Translations under genes and position numbers: made by a program
Shown here: positions 56,966 through 64,000 of the stretch, in pieces
How the letters are laid out: each line of letters begins with the position of its first letter
How positions within the stretch are numbered: the stretch's first letter is position 1
The notes under the pieces: model-generated
Told to the model about the DNA's origin: nothing
What the model saw: the letters and a program-made list of their open reading frames with translations, nothing else
Database searches by the model: none
NCBI GenBank assembly: GCA_030824275.1
Contig: JAVBXY010000035.1
Span: 124,001-188,000 of the forward strand
Origin: Rhodocyclaceae bacterium
Lineage (GTDB): Bacteria; Pseudomonadota; Gammaproteobacteria; Burkholderiales; Rhodocyclaceae
Length of the DNA: 64,000 bases
Direction of reading: 5' to 3'

Positions 56966-58282
56966 TCAGAACTTCACGCCGTAGGCGATACCCAGGGCGT
57001 TCTGATTCATCTTCAGATCGACCGGGTGACCGTTTACGGCAACCGCAGCCCCCGGACAGCCCATGCCTGCGCCTACGCAGCCGCCGGTACCGTTGGAAAC
57101 GCCGGTAACCTTCTTCTCGAAGGCATGCATGTAGGACAGAGAAAGTTCCGACTTATCAGCCAGACTCCAAGTCGCACCTAGGGTAAGGTGGTTCTCGACC
57201 GTCGCTGGCGCCAGAATATTAAAGAAAGTTTGAGTCGAACTCAGCGGGGTCTTCGCATGATTGAGGCCGGCACGCAGCAGCAAGTCCGCCGAGTATTGAT
57301 AGGTCATGCCGATCTTGAATACAGTCTGGTTTCCCCAGCCAAAACCGGAGCCGTTCTCGGCGCCCAGCTTGGTGCCTGCAATGGCCGGGAACTTATCGCC
57401 GTTATCCGCAAGGGATTTGATGCCGCCATAGTTGATCTGGACGATATCGGCGGCAACGGTGAGCTTGTCGCCACTCTTGACCGCAATACCCAGACCATAG
57501 GTTTCGGGAATGTCAAAACTGCCAGCCTGCGCGAAGAGGCCCTTGTACTTATCGAACTTGGACATCTTGGTTTTAGGTTGATAGGTCGCCCCCAAGGTCA
57601 CGCCGGGAGACACCTGGCCGGTCCAGCCGAACTTCAAACCCAGGCCTCTGGAGGTGTCCTTGCCGCGATTGGTTACGCTGCCGACATACTGCGAGTGATT
57701 CACGTTATCGAACGACTCAAGGCCGCGCGCCTCGAAGTTCTGGAAAACCATGTTCAGACTCACACCGATCGAATGATCTTTCGACACACGCCAAGAAAAT
57801 GTCGGTGCAATGAACAATTGTTCGAGATTGCTATAGGTATTGGAGGTAGCCCCGGCGATCGCAATCTTGCCGTAATCAGTGTTCATGCCGCCATTGCCAT
57901 ACACAGCAACACCGACCGCCATGTCCCAACCCAGCATCTTGGTATAGCCAAACTCCGGCACCGCAAACAGGTTCTTTCCACTCTTGTAATCACCAGGAGT
58001 CACGGTTGCATAGGCACCGTTGATCGGATTGCCAGCCCCGGTCCACGTGGCCGTACGATTTGGCGAAAACAAGTCCAGACCGAAATCCATGCGGTCCCCG
58101 ACCATCGCCATACCCGCAGGGTTAGTGGCGGCGGCCAGCGAATCCTGCGGCAGGGCGATGCCGACACCGCCCATGCTCTTGGCTTTGATGCCATAGCCAT
58201 GGGAAAAGTAGCCATTGGTCGCCAACGCCGGAGCGGATGCTCCGATCACGCACAGCATTGCTGCAATTTTTTTGAATTTCAT
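56966..58282 (-). CDS. FadL/TodX-type outer-membrane transporter
   Basis: 438-residue outer-membrane barrel of the FadL family, which passes hydrophobic molecules laterally through the barrel wall. Signal peptide about 1-22; mature protein begins TNGYFSHGYGIKAKSMGG, with the family's hatch segment GVGIALPQDSLAAATNPAGM; C-terminus GIAYGVKF ends in Phe. Strong SD GGGAGGAG before the start. It is next to dsrE2 and tusA; in sulfur oxidisers FadL-type proteins next to sulfur genes may admit hydrophobic sulfur species, which is inference. Confidence 0.92.
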   Translation of the reverse strand: MKFKKIAAMLCVIGASAPALATNGYFSHGYGIKAKSMGGVGIALPQDSLAAATNPAGMAMVGDRMDFGLDLFSPNRTATWTGAGNPINGAYATVTPGDYKSGKNLFAVPEFGYTKMLGWDMAVGVAVYGNGGMNTDYGKIAIAGATSNTYSNLEQLFIAPTFSWRVSKDHSIGVSLNMVFQNFEARGLESFDNVNHSQYVGSVTNRGKDTSRGLGLKFGWTGQVSPGVTLGATYQPKTKMSKFDKYKGLFAQAGSFDIPETYGLGIAVKSGDKLTVAADIVQINYGGIKSLADNGDKFPAIAGTKLGAENGSGFGWGNQTVFKIGMTYQYSADLLLRAGLNHAKTPLSSTQTFFNILAPATVENHLTLGATWSLADKSELSLSYMHAFEKKVTGVSNGTGGCVGAGMGCPGAAVAVNGHPVDLKMNQNALGIAYGVKF

Positions 58283-58325
58283 GTTGTCTCCTCCCTGTAG
58301 GGATTGTTGGGTTGCTGAAATCGAA

Positions 58326-58940
58326 TTACATGAACAAGGTAACGTCTGCCTGCTGCGCGACAGGCAGGAAGGTGGCAGCACCGGCGTAGTCGAGGCCGGA
58401 AATGAAGTCGTCGTGGTGGAAGCCAAACAGGTCCACCGTCATCTGGCAGGCAATGAACTTGACGTCGGCTTCCTGGGACAGCTCGCGGAGTTCCTGAATG
58501 CTGGCAACGCCGTTGTTCTTGATGGTCTGCTGCATCAGCATGGTGGCGACGGTCTCGAAACCCGGCACACCGGCCTGGATCAGGTTCGGAATATTCCAGT
58601 TGATACCCTTGAACCAGTCCGGCCCAAAGGGCATTTTCATTGGCATGCCGGGGTTGCCCAGCGGGCTGACCTTGAGGTCGGAAATATCCTTCTTGAGCAG
58701 GTTGAGTCCGTAGAAGGTAAAGAAGATCGTCACATCCCAACCCAGCGCGGCGGCGGTGGAGCCGAGGATAAAGGGCGGGTAGGCCCAGTCCAGCGTACCC
58801 TTGGTGGCAATAATGGCGAGCGAAGGCGTCTTTGCCTCTTCCCGTTCGCGCAAAGCCTCTTCGATTTTTTGCGGCAGCAGTTCGGCGAGGCGGCGGTTGA
58901 CGATGTCTTCGATGTTGGTGATTTCGGGGTTGGTGCCCAT
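58326..58940 (-). CDS. dsrE2: DsrE2-type sulfur-transfer protein
   Basis: 204-residue member of the DsrE/DsrF/DrsH superfamily, DsrE2 branch. The N-terminal 40 residues are a charged helix; then IIATKGTLDWAYPPFILGSTAAALG and VTIFFTFYGLNLLKK give the DsrE fold and a hydrophobic, possibly membrane-associated segment. A conserved Cys lies in FIACQMTVDLFG. DsrE2 proteins take part in cytoplasmic sulfane-sulfur handling beside TusA and rhodanese. It lies 43 bases upstream of the FadL-type gene and downstream of tusA, all on the minus strand. Confidence 0.92.
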   Translation of the reverse strand: MGTNPEITNIEDIVNRRLAELLPQKIEEALREREEAKTPSLAIIATKGTLDWAYPPFILGSTAAALGWDVTIFFTFYGLNLLKKDISDLKVSPLGNPGMPMKMPFGPDWFKGINWNIPNLIQAGVPGFETVATMLMQQTIKNNGVASIQELRELSQEADVKFIACQMTVDLFGFHHDDFISGLDYAGAATFLPVAQQADVTLFM

Positions 58941-59043
58941 GTGTTTTCTCTTAGCCTAGTTGACCGATAGTGCATGATCGGACATATCGCAGTGCAGCAG
59001 CGAGATGATTCTGTTTATACCGCTATAGCAGTGTGTGATTCAA

Positions 59044-59128
59044 AGAAGTCGGCGCTGATGAAGCTACTGCACTACAAGGCGGTCGAGCAAAAAACGCTTT
59101 CCTCGTCGTAGCGGATGATGGGACGGCG
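59044..59128 (+). repeat. Dispersed repeat copy split by a 57-base insertion
   Basis: Left part 59044-59060 (AGAA, GTCGGCGCTG, ATG) and right part 59118-59128 (ATGGG, ACGGCG). Rejoined they give a standard copy with spacer ATGGG. Both blocks are perfect. Confidence 0.65.
59061..59117. mobile_element. Possible small insertion inside a repeat copy
   Basis: A 53-base segment (59061-59113) followed by GATG (59114-59117), the same four bases that precede it (59057-59060), as expected of a target duplication. Near its ends GCTAC (59063-59067) and GTAGC (59108-59112) are inverted. No coding capacity; too short for a transposon, so at most a MITE-like element. Confidence 0.4.
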
Positions 59129-59135
59129 CTGAAAT

Positions 59136-59166
59136 GAAAACGGCCTGCGCTCGGCAGGCCGTTTTC
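59136..59166. terminator. Terminator downstream of tusA
   Basis: GAAAACGGCCTGC pairs perfectly with GCAGGCCGTTTTC around GCTCG; ends the soe-tusA transcript on the minus strand and separates it from dsrE2. Confidence 0.92.
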
Positions 59167-59181
59167 TGTATGCGGCGGGGA

Positions 59182-59409
59182 TTACTTCCGCTTCATGTAA
59201 AACTCGAAAACCTTGTTGTTTTCACTGCTGCCCATCAACTCGTTGCCGGTCTGCTTGGCGAAGGCAGCGAAGTCCTTGACCGAGCCCGGATCAGTGGCGA
59301 TGATGCGCAACACTTGGCCGGGCTGCAATTCGGCCAACGCCTTCTTGGCACGCAGGATGGGGAGCGGGCAGTTGAGGCCCTTGGCGTCGAGTTCCTTGTC
59401 GAAGTTCAT
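59182..59409 (-). CDS. tusA: Sulfur carrier protein TusA
   Basis: 75-residue cytoplasmic sulfur carrier. The TusA signature is LDAKGLNCPLPILRAKKAL with the sulfur-binding Cys14 in CPLP. In sulfur oxidisers TusA receives sulfur from rhodanese or DsrE-type proteins and passes it to Dsr or sHdr systems. It follows soeC by 79 bases on the same strand and is separated from dsrE2 by a terminator and 240 bases containing the split repeat. Confidence 0.95.
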   Translation of the reverse strand: MNFDKELDAKGLNCPLPILRAKKALAELQPGQVLRIIATDPGSVKDFAAFAKQTGNELMGSSENNKVFEFYMKRK

Positions 59410-59488
59410 GTGCTTTCCTCTCTTGTGATTTGATTATGACTGCTGACGGACGGTATTTTAGCGTTCGGTAATATACCCGAGATACCAC

Positions 59489-60424
59489 TCAGGCAATGGA
59501 CTGGTAGTAAAGGTTCTGTGGATGATTGGCCTGGGCAAAAAAGAACCAGCGCTCGGCGAGCAAGCCGGCATATTGAATGACGAATGCCAGGATCAGGAAT
59601 ATCGCCGCACCATCGCCGCCAAAACCAAGCAGCAGCAGCGGAACGAAAAACGACGCCACCAGGAAGAACCACTTGATCGCCCGCAGGGTCGCCACCGGCT
59701 TGCCGTGGAAAAACTCGCGGGTGTTGAAGGCGCCGCCCATGAAGCCCTGGGTTTTCTGCACGATCTTCGGATGCTTGATGCCGATGGCGGTTTGCAGGGT
59801 CGACTTGGGCTTCAGGCGAGCGTTGCGAATCAGCGACGCCAGGCGGCCGATGAAGGCCGCCGCCGTCAGCGCCACGGCCCAGCCGCCGAGGAAACGTACG
59901 GCATGGGGTGCGCTGAAGGTAGCGAAGGCCGTGGCGAGGGTGAAGCCCGAGGCTGAACCCAGCAGGGTGTAGTTCAACACCGTCAGCGGACTGTGCCATT
60001 CACGCAGGAAGCGCAGACAGGCGTAGATCATGCCGGTGCAGACGAACAGTGCGAAGGCCAGCACGACGCCCGCCAAAGCCGGCAACAAAGTCGGCATGCC
60101 TTGCCAGTGGGCGACGCCATAAAGAAAGACCATGCCCATGAAGGCCGGCAGCACGATGACTTCCCGCGACAACCAGGAGGTTCGCCATTGGGCGGCGGCG
60201 CGCCAGGCCCGCTCGGGATGGCCCAGGTGGAAGAACGAAGCCAGCAGGCCAGCACCGAGCAAGGCGAGGGAAATCACGCTACCGACCGCATAGAAACCGA
60301 CGGCCTCCGGGGCGGCGAAGCCGTTCACCCCGACATGGAACTGCACGGCAACCATGGCGAGGAAGAGGCCCTGGGCGGCGCCGATCAGGGTGGTGAGGAA
60401 TATGACTGAAAAGGCTGGATGCAT
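59489..60424 (-). CDS. soeC: Sulfite dehydrogenase membrane anchor SoeC
   Basis: 311-residue quinone-interacting membrane subunit of the DmsC type. Eight hydrophobic helices are visible; SLALLGAGLLASFFHLGHPERAWRA split across residues 50-75 is the DmsC/SoeC signature, along with SWLSREV. It follows soeB by 5 bases. In the SoeABC complex it passes electrons from cytoplasmic sulfite oxidation to quinone. A polysulfide- or DMSO-reductase anchor is the alternative; the sulfur-oxidation context favours SoeC. Confidence 0.88.
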   Translation of the reverse strand: MHPAFSVIFLTTLIGAAQGLFLAMVAVQFHVGVNGFAAPEAVGFYAVGSVISLALLGAGLLASFFHLGHPERAWRAAAQWRTSWLSREVIVLPAFMGMVFLYGVAHWQGMPTLLPALAGVVLAFALFVCTGMIYACLRFLREWHSPLTVLNYTLLGSASGFTLATAFATFSAPHAVRFLGGWAVALTAAAFIGRLASLIRNARLKPKSTLQTAIGIKHPKIVQKTQGFMGGAFNTREFFHGKPVATLRAIKWFFLVASFFVPLLLLGFGGDGAAIFLILAFVIQYAGLLAERWFFFAQANHPQNLYYQSIA

Positions 60425-60429
60425 GGCGA

Positions 60430-61167
60430 TTACCAGTTGGAAGCGTCTTCGAGCGTGGGACCGTTGCCGTTACCATTGGTCGACGGCTCGCGGCCATCGG
60501 CCTTGAGGGGATTGTCGCTGCGCACCAGTTCGTCGGGATGCAGCGTGATGCGGGTCTTCTTGCGTGGCAGATAGTGGTTGGATGGCTGGGTACCCCACTC
60601 AGGCATCAGCGGATAGCCGCCCTGCTCGCGAATGGCGACAGACACCACCGACTCGGGATCATGCACGTCACCGAACAGGCGAGCCGACGTCGGGCAGGCC
60701 TTTACGCAGGCAGGCTTGCGATCCGCCTCAGGCATGGACATGTCGTAGATGCGGTCCACGCAGAGGGTGCATTTCTTCATCACCTGCTGCTTTTCGTCCA
60801 GTTCGCGGGCGCCGTATGGGCAAGCCCAGGAGCAGTACTTGCAAGCGATGCACTTGTCGTAGTCGACGAGGACGATGCCGTCTTCCTTGCGTTTGTAGGA
60901 AGCGCCCGTCGGGCACACCGGCACGCAGGGCGGATCTTCGCAATGCAGGCAGGACTTCGGGAAATGCACCGTCTCTGTGTTGGGAAACTCGCCGACCTCG
61001 TAGGTCTGCACCCGGTTGAAGAAGGTGCCGCTGGGGTCGGCGCCGTAGGGATTCTGGTCCGACATGGGACCGGCTTCCCCCGAGGTGTTCCACTCCTTGC
61101 AGGAGGTGACGCAGGCGTGGCAGCCGACGCAGACATTGAGGTCGATGACCAATGCGAGTTGGGTCAT
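60430..61167 (-). CDS. soeB: Sulfite dehydrogenase iron-sulfur subunit SoeB
   Basis: 245-residue electron-transfer subunit with four [4Fe-4S] ferredoxin-type motifs: CVGCHACVTSCKEW (from Cys12), CLHCEDPPCVPVCPTGA, CIACKYCSWACPYGA and CTLCVDRI with a distant CVKACP. No signal peptide, consistent with a cytoplasmic complex. It overlaps the soeA stop by 4 bases. Confidence 0.93.
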   Translation of the reverse strand: MTQLALVIDLNVCVGCHACVTSCKEWNTSGEAGPMSDQNPYGADPSGTFFNRVQTYEVGEFPNTETVHFPKSCLHCEDPPCVPVCPTGASYKRKEDGIVLVDYDKCIACKYCSWACPYGARELDEKQQVMKKCTLCVDRIYDMSMPEADRKPACVKACPTSARLFGDVHDPESVVSVAIREQGGYPLMPEWGTQPSNHYLPRKKTRITLHPDELVRSDNPLKADGREPSTNGNGNGPTLEDASNW

Positions 61168-64000
61168 TTGCGCGCCCCTCCGTTGTAGGCAATCTCACTG
61201 GGAGAAGCGTCCATCCCCGGATAGGCTTTCATGGTCGCGAACTGCGGTGAGGTCTGCTCGGGCTCGCCTGCATCGGCCTTACGGATGCTGACGCGCACGT
61301 CGTACCAAGCGGCCTGGCCGGTGATGGGATCGGAGTTGGACATCCGGCCGCCGCGACCGTCCGACAACTCTTCGGAAATCAGGTGGTTCAAGAGAAAGCC
61401 CTTCTGCGATTCGTTGGCATCGGGCGACAAGGCCCAAGCGCCGGCGGCCTTGCCAATGGCGTTCCAGGTCCACACGGTTCCCGGCTCCACGGCCTCGGAA
61501 TGGCGCGCCATGCAGCGCACCTTGCCCCATTGCGATTCGACCCAGATCCAGTCGCCGTCGGCAATGCCGGCGGCCCTGGCGGTGCTGGCATTGACGTAGA
61601 GATAGTTGTGGGTGTGAATCTGCCGCAACCAGGCGTTCTGCGAATCCCAGGAGTGATACATGGCCATCGGCCGCTGGGTGACTGCCGCCAGCGGGTAGCG
61701 AGCCTTGTCGGAAGACGAAACTTCCATCGGCTCATACCAGAAGGGCAGCGGATCGAAGTATTTCGCCACCCGCTCGCGCAGGTGCTCCGGCGGCTTGCGT
61801 GAATCACCACGGCCCTCGGCAGCGGCGCGGAAGCGTTGCAGCACTTCGGAATAGATGTGGATCAGGATTGGTTCTGCATAGCGCGTGATGCGATTGTCTT
61901 TCGACCACTCCAGATAGCCCTTGTTCCAGTTGCGCATGTACTGGTAGCTCTTGGGCAAGTGGTACTGGAAGACGCAGTTGTTCTTCTCGTACATTTCCCA
62001 CTGCTTCGGGTTCGGCTCGCCCTTCATGAACTTATCGCCGTCCTTGCCACGCCAGCCGGCGAGGAAGCCAATACCGGAACCCGGCTCGGTCTCCCAGCAA
62101 GTAACGAAATCCGGGTAGTCCTTGAACTTGCGCTCGCCTTCCGGGGTAGTGAAAGCCGGCAGCTTCAGGCGCGAGCCCAGTTCGATGATGACTTCCTGGA
62201 AAGGCTTGCACTCGCCCGTCGGCGGCAGGATGGGCACACGCACCGAATCCACAGGGCCATCGAACTCGGAAATCGGCCGGTCCAACATGGACATCACATC
62301 GTGACGCTCCAGATAGGTGGTGTCCGGCAACAACAGATCGGCGAAGGCCGTCATTTCCGAATGGAAAGCGTCGGCGACGACGAGGAAGGGAATCTTGTAG
62401 CCACCGTCCGCGTTCTTGTCGTTGAGCATGTTGCGCACTTCGGCGGCGTTCATCGTGGAGTTCCACGACATGTTGGCCATGAAGATCAGCAGCGTATCAA
62501 TGGGATACGGGTCGCCGCGCCAGGCATTGGTGATGGCGTTATGCATCATGCCGTGCACCGACAACGGATACTCCCAGGAGAAGGCCTTGTCGAGACGCAC
62601 CGGGCCGCCCTCGTCGTCCACGAAGAGGTCGTCCGGATCGGAGGGCCAACCCAGAGCCAGGCCGTCCAGCGGCCGGTTCGGCTGCACCGCCTTGGGATGG
62701 TTCGGCGTACGCTGGCAAGGCGGGATCGGCCGTGGGAAAGGCGCCTTGTGGCGGAAACCGCCGGGTCGGTCGATGGTACCGAGGATGGACATCAGGATGC
62801 CCAGCGCGCGAATGGTCTGGAAGCCATTGGAATGCGCCGCCAGACCGCGCATGGCGTGGAAAGACACCGGATTGCCGGTGATCGTGGCGTGCTCCTTGCC
62901 CCAGGAATCAGTCCAGGCGATGGGCAACTCGATCTTCTGGTCGCGGGCGGTGACGCCCATCTCGTGCGCCAGACGACGGATGGTGTCGGCGGGGATGCCT
63001 GTGATTTCGGCCGCCCACTCCGGCGTACAGTCCTTGACCCGATCCGCCAGCAACTGGAAGGACGGCTTTACCGTCGTACCGTCATCCAGTTTGAACTCGC
63101 CCAACAGGTAAGGATCGGCGCCCTCGGTATGCGTGACCACCGGCGCATTCGACTTGCGATCCCACCAGAGCTTGTTCTGCGGGTCGTAGCAGGCATCCTG
63201 GCCGGCAACCTCGGTCTTGGCAAAGAAGCCGAATTCGTCGGCACCCTCGGCCACATTCACCAACTGGCCCGCATTGGAATATTGAACCAGAAAATCGCGG
63301 TCATAGAGACCCGTATTGATCAACTCGTGGATCACCGCCATCAGGAAGGCGCCGTCGGTGCCAGGACGAATCGGCACCCATTCGTCGGCAATCGCCGAAT
63401 AACCGGTACGCACCGGGTTGATCGAAACGAAACGGCCACCGCTGCGCTTGAACTTGGAGAGGGCAATCTTGAGCGGATTGGAATGATGGTCCTCGGCGGT
63501 ACCGATCATGACGAACAGCTTCGACCGGTCAAGATCCGGCCCGCCGAACTCCCAGAAGGAGCCACCGATGGTGTAGATCATGCCGGCAGCCATGTTCACC
63601 GAGCAGAAACCGCCATGGGCCGCGTAGTTGGGGGTACCGAACTGGCGCGCAAACAGGCCGGTCAGCGCCTGCATCTGGTCACGACCAGTAAATAGCGCGA
63701 ACTTCTTCGGATCGGTGGCGCGCAGGTTGCCCAGACGCTCGGCCAGGGTGGAGAACGCCTCCTCCCAGCTGATCTCCTCAAACTCGCCGGCACCGCGATC
63801 CGCGCCCGCCTTGCGCCGCAGCGGCTTGGTCAGCCGCGCCGGCGAATACTGCTTCATGATCCCGGAACTACCCTTGGCGCAGATCACGCCCTGGTTCAGC
63901 GGATGGTCGGGGTTGCCGTCGATGTAACGGACCTGGCCGTCCTTGAGATGGACGCGGATGCCGCAACGGCAGGCACACATGTAGCAGGTGGTTTTCTTGA
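61164..64000 (-). CDS. soeA: Sulfite dehydrogenase molybdopterin subunit SoeA, 5'-truncated
   Basis: At least 944 residues of a DMSO-reductase-family molybdopterin enzyme; the frame is open to the window's end, so the start lies beyond 64000. The N-terminal [4Fe-4S] motif C-Y-M-C-A-C-R-C (C-x2-C-x3-C, encoded at about 63965-63986) with the later Cys in GVICAKG is present, as are family segments FEEISWEEAF and TGNPVSFHAMRG. The SoeA identification rests on the soeB-soeC neighbours and the tusA/dsrE2/sox context; a Tat signal, which would argue for a periplasmic reductase instead, cannot be checked here. Confidence 0.88.
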   Translation of the reverse strand, partial: KKTTCYMCACRCGIRVHLKDGQVRYIDGNPDHPLNQGVICAKGSSGIMKQYSPARLTKPLRRKAGADRGAGEFEEISWEEAFSTLAERLGNLRATDPKKFALFTGRDQMQALTGLFARQFGTPNYAAHGGFCSVNMAAGMIYTIGGSFWEFGGPDLDRSKLFVMIGTAEDHHSNPLKIALSKFKRSGGRFVSINPVRTGYSAIADEWVPIRPGTDGAFLMAVIHELINTGLYDRDFLVQYSNAGQLVNVAEGADEFGFFAKTEVAGQDACYDPQNKLWWDRKSNAPVVTHTEGADPYLLGEFKLDDGTTVKPSFQLLADRVKDCTPEWAAEITGIPADTIRRLAHEMGVTARDQKIELPIAWTDSWGKEHATITGNPVSFHAMRGLAAHSNGFQTIRALGILMSILGTIDRPGGFRHKAPFPRPIPPCQRTPNHPKAVQPNRPLDGLALGWPSDPDDLFVDDEGGPVRLDKAFSWEYPLSVHGMMHNAITNAWRGDPYPIDTLLIFMANMSWNSTMNAAEVRNMLNDKNADGGYKIPFLVVADAFHSEMTAFADLLLPDTTYLERHDVMSMLDRPISEFDGPVDSVRVPILPPTGECKPFQEVIIELGSRLKLPAFTTPEGERKFKDYPDFVTCWETEPGSGIGFLAGWRGKDGDKFMKGEPNPKQWEMYEKNNCVFQYHLPKSYQYMRNWNKGYLEWSKDNRITRYAEPILIHIYSEVLQRFRAAAEGRGDSRKPPEHLRERVAKYFDPLPFWYEPMEVSSSDKARYPLAAVTQRPMAMYHSWDSQNAWLRQIHTHNYLYVNASTARAAGIADGDWIWVESQWGKVRCMARHSEAVEPGTVWTWNAIGKAAGAWALSPDANESQKGFLLNHLISEELSDGRGGRMSNSDPITGQAAWYDVRVSIRKADAGEPEQTSPQFATMKAYPGMDASPSEIAYNGGARK

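Overview
The window is 64 kb of GC-rich chromosomal DNA from a betaproteobacterium, most like a sulfur-oxidising member of the Rhodocyclales. That placement is inferred from gene content and order (pepA-holC, queA-tgt-yajC-secDF, pcnB-folK-panBC, a soxYZAX-soxB locus and a DsrE2/TusA/SoeABC locus), not from a database search. Coding density is very high, many genes overlap by 4 bases (ATGA, TGATG), and no stretch above about 250 bases lacks a gene.

Layout. 1-16.9 kb is mainly housekeeping: pepA (5' end cut off), holC, a glutathione transferase, purB, cytochrome c' with cytochrome b561, the queA-tgt-yajC-secD-secF operon, a periplasm-sensing GGDEF/EAL protein, guaC, tRNA-Leu(CAA) and kup. 17.0-21.2 kb is a Sox thiosulfate-oxidation locus without soxCD. 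21.2-22.5 kb is a small accessory patch: a nucleotidyltransferase with a 55-residue partner, then an AbrB-type antitoxin with a Doc-type toxin. 22.6-31.8 kb holds a MacAB-like ABC exporter, a CYTH-CHAD protein, SixA, MarR, a lipoprotein, an RNase D-like exonuclease, an aldo-keto reductase and an AsmA-like protein. 31.8-43.7 kb is a 12-kb block entirely on the minus strand: a six-PAS histidine kinase, two response regulators, an NtrC-type regulator, and then, behind a predicted sigma-54 promoter, a second kinase, an outer-membrane barrel, a lipoprotein and a FecR-domain protein. 43.8-55.8 kb has a chemoreceptor, an RhlE-type helicase, an FAH-family hydrolase, panD/panC/panB, folK, pcnB and valS. 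55.9-64 kb is a second sulfur locus: a periplasmic protein, a FadL-type porin, DsrE2, TusA and SoeCBA (soeA runs off the end).

Together the genes suggest periplasmic thiosulfate oxidation by Sox lacking SoxCD, delivery of sulfane sulfur to cytoplasmic carriers (DsrE2, TusA) and final oxidation of sulfite by SoeABC at the quinone pool; the middle steps are not in the window.

Two observations stand out. First, a dispersed bipartite repeat of about 25 bases (A-run, GTCGGCGCTG, five variable bases, ACGGCG) occurs about 15 times in both orientations. It lies directly after stop codons, in promoter regions and in frame inside conserved proteins (QueA, FolK, ValS, an RhlE helicase and others), and is absent from the 14 kb containing the signalling block. 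Second, the signalling block carries a complete predicted control circuit: an NtrC-type regulator gene, two GTTGG-N6-CCAAC sites (one inside an 18-bp-arm palindrome), a near-consensus -24/-12 promoter, a 13-codon leader frame coupled to the kinase, and a FecR protein and lipoprotein that share a common domain. This looks like an undescribed envelope-signalling system.
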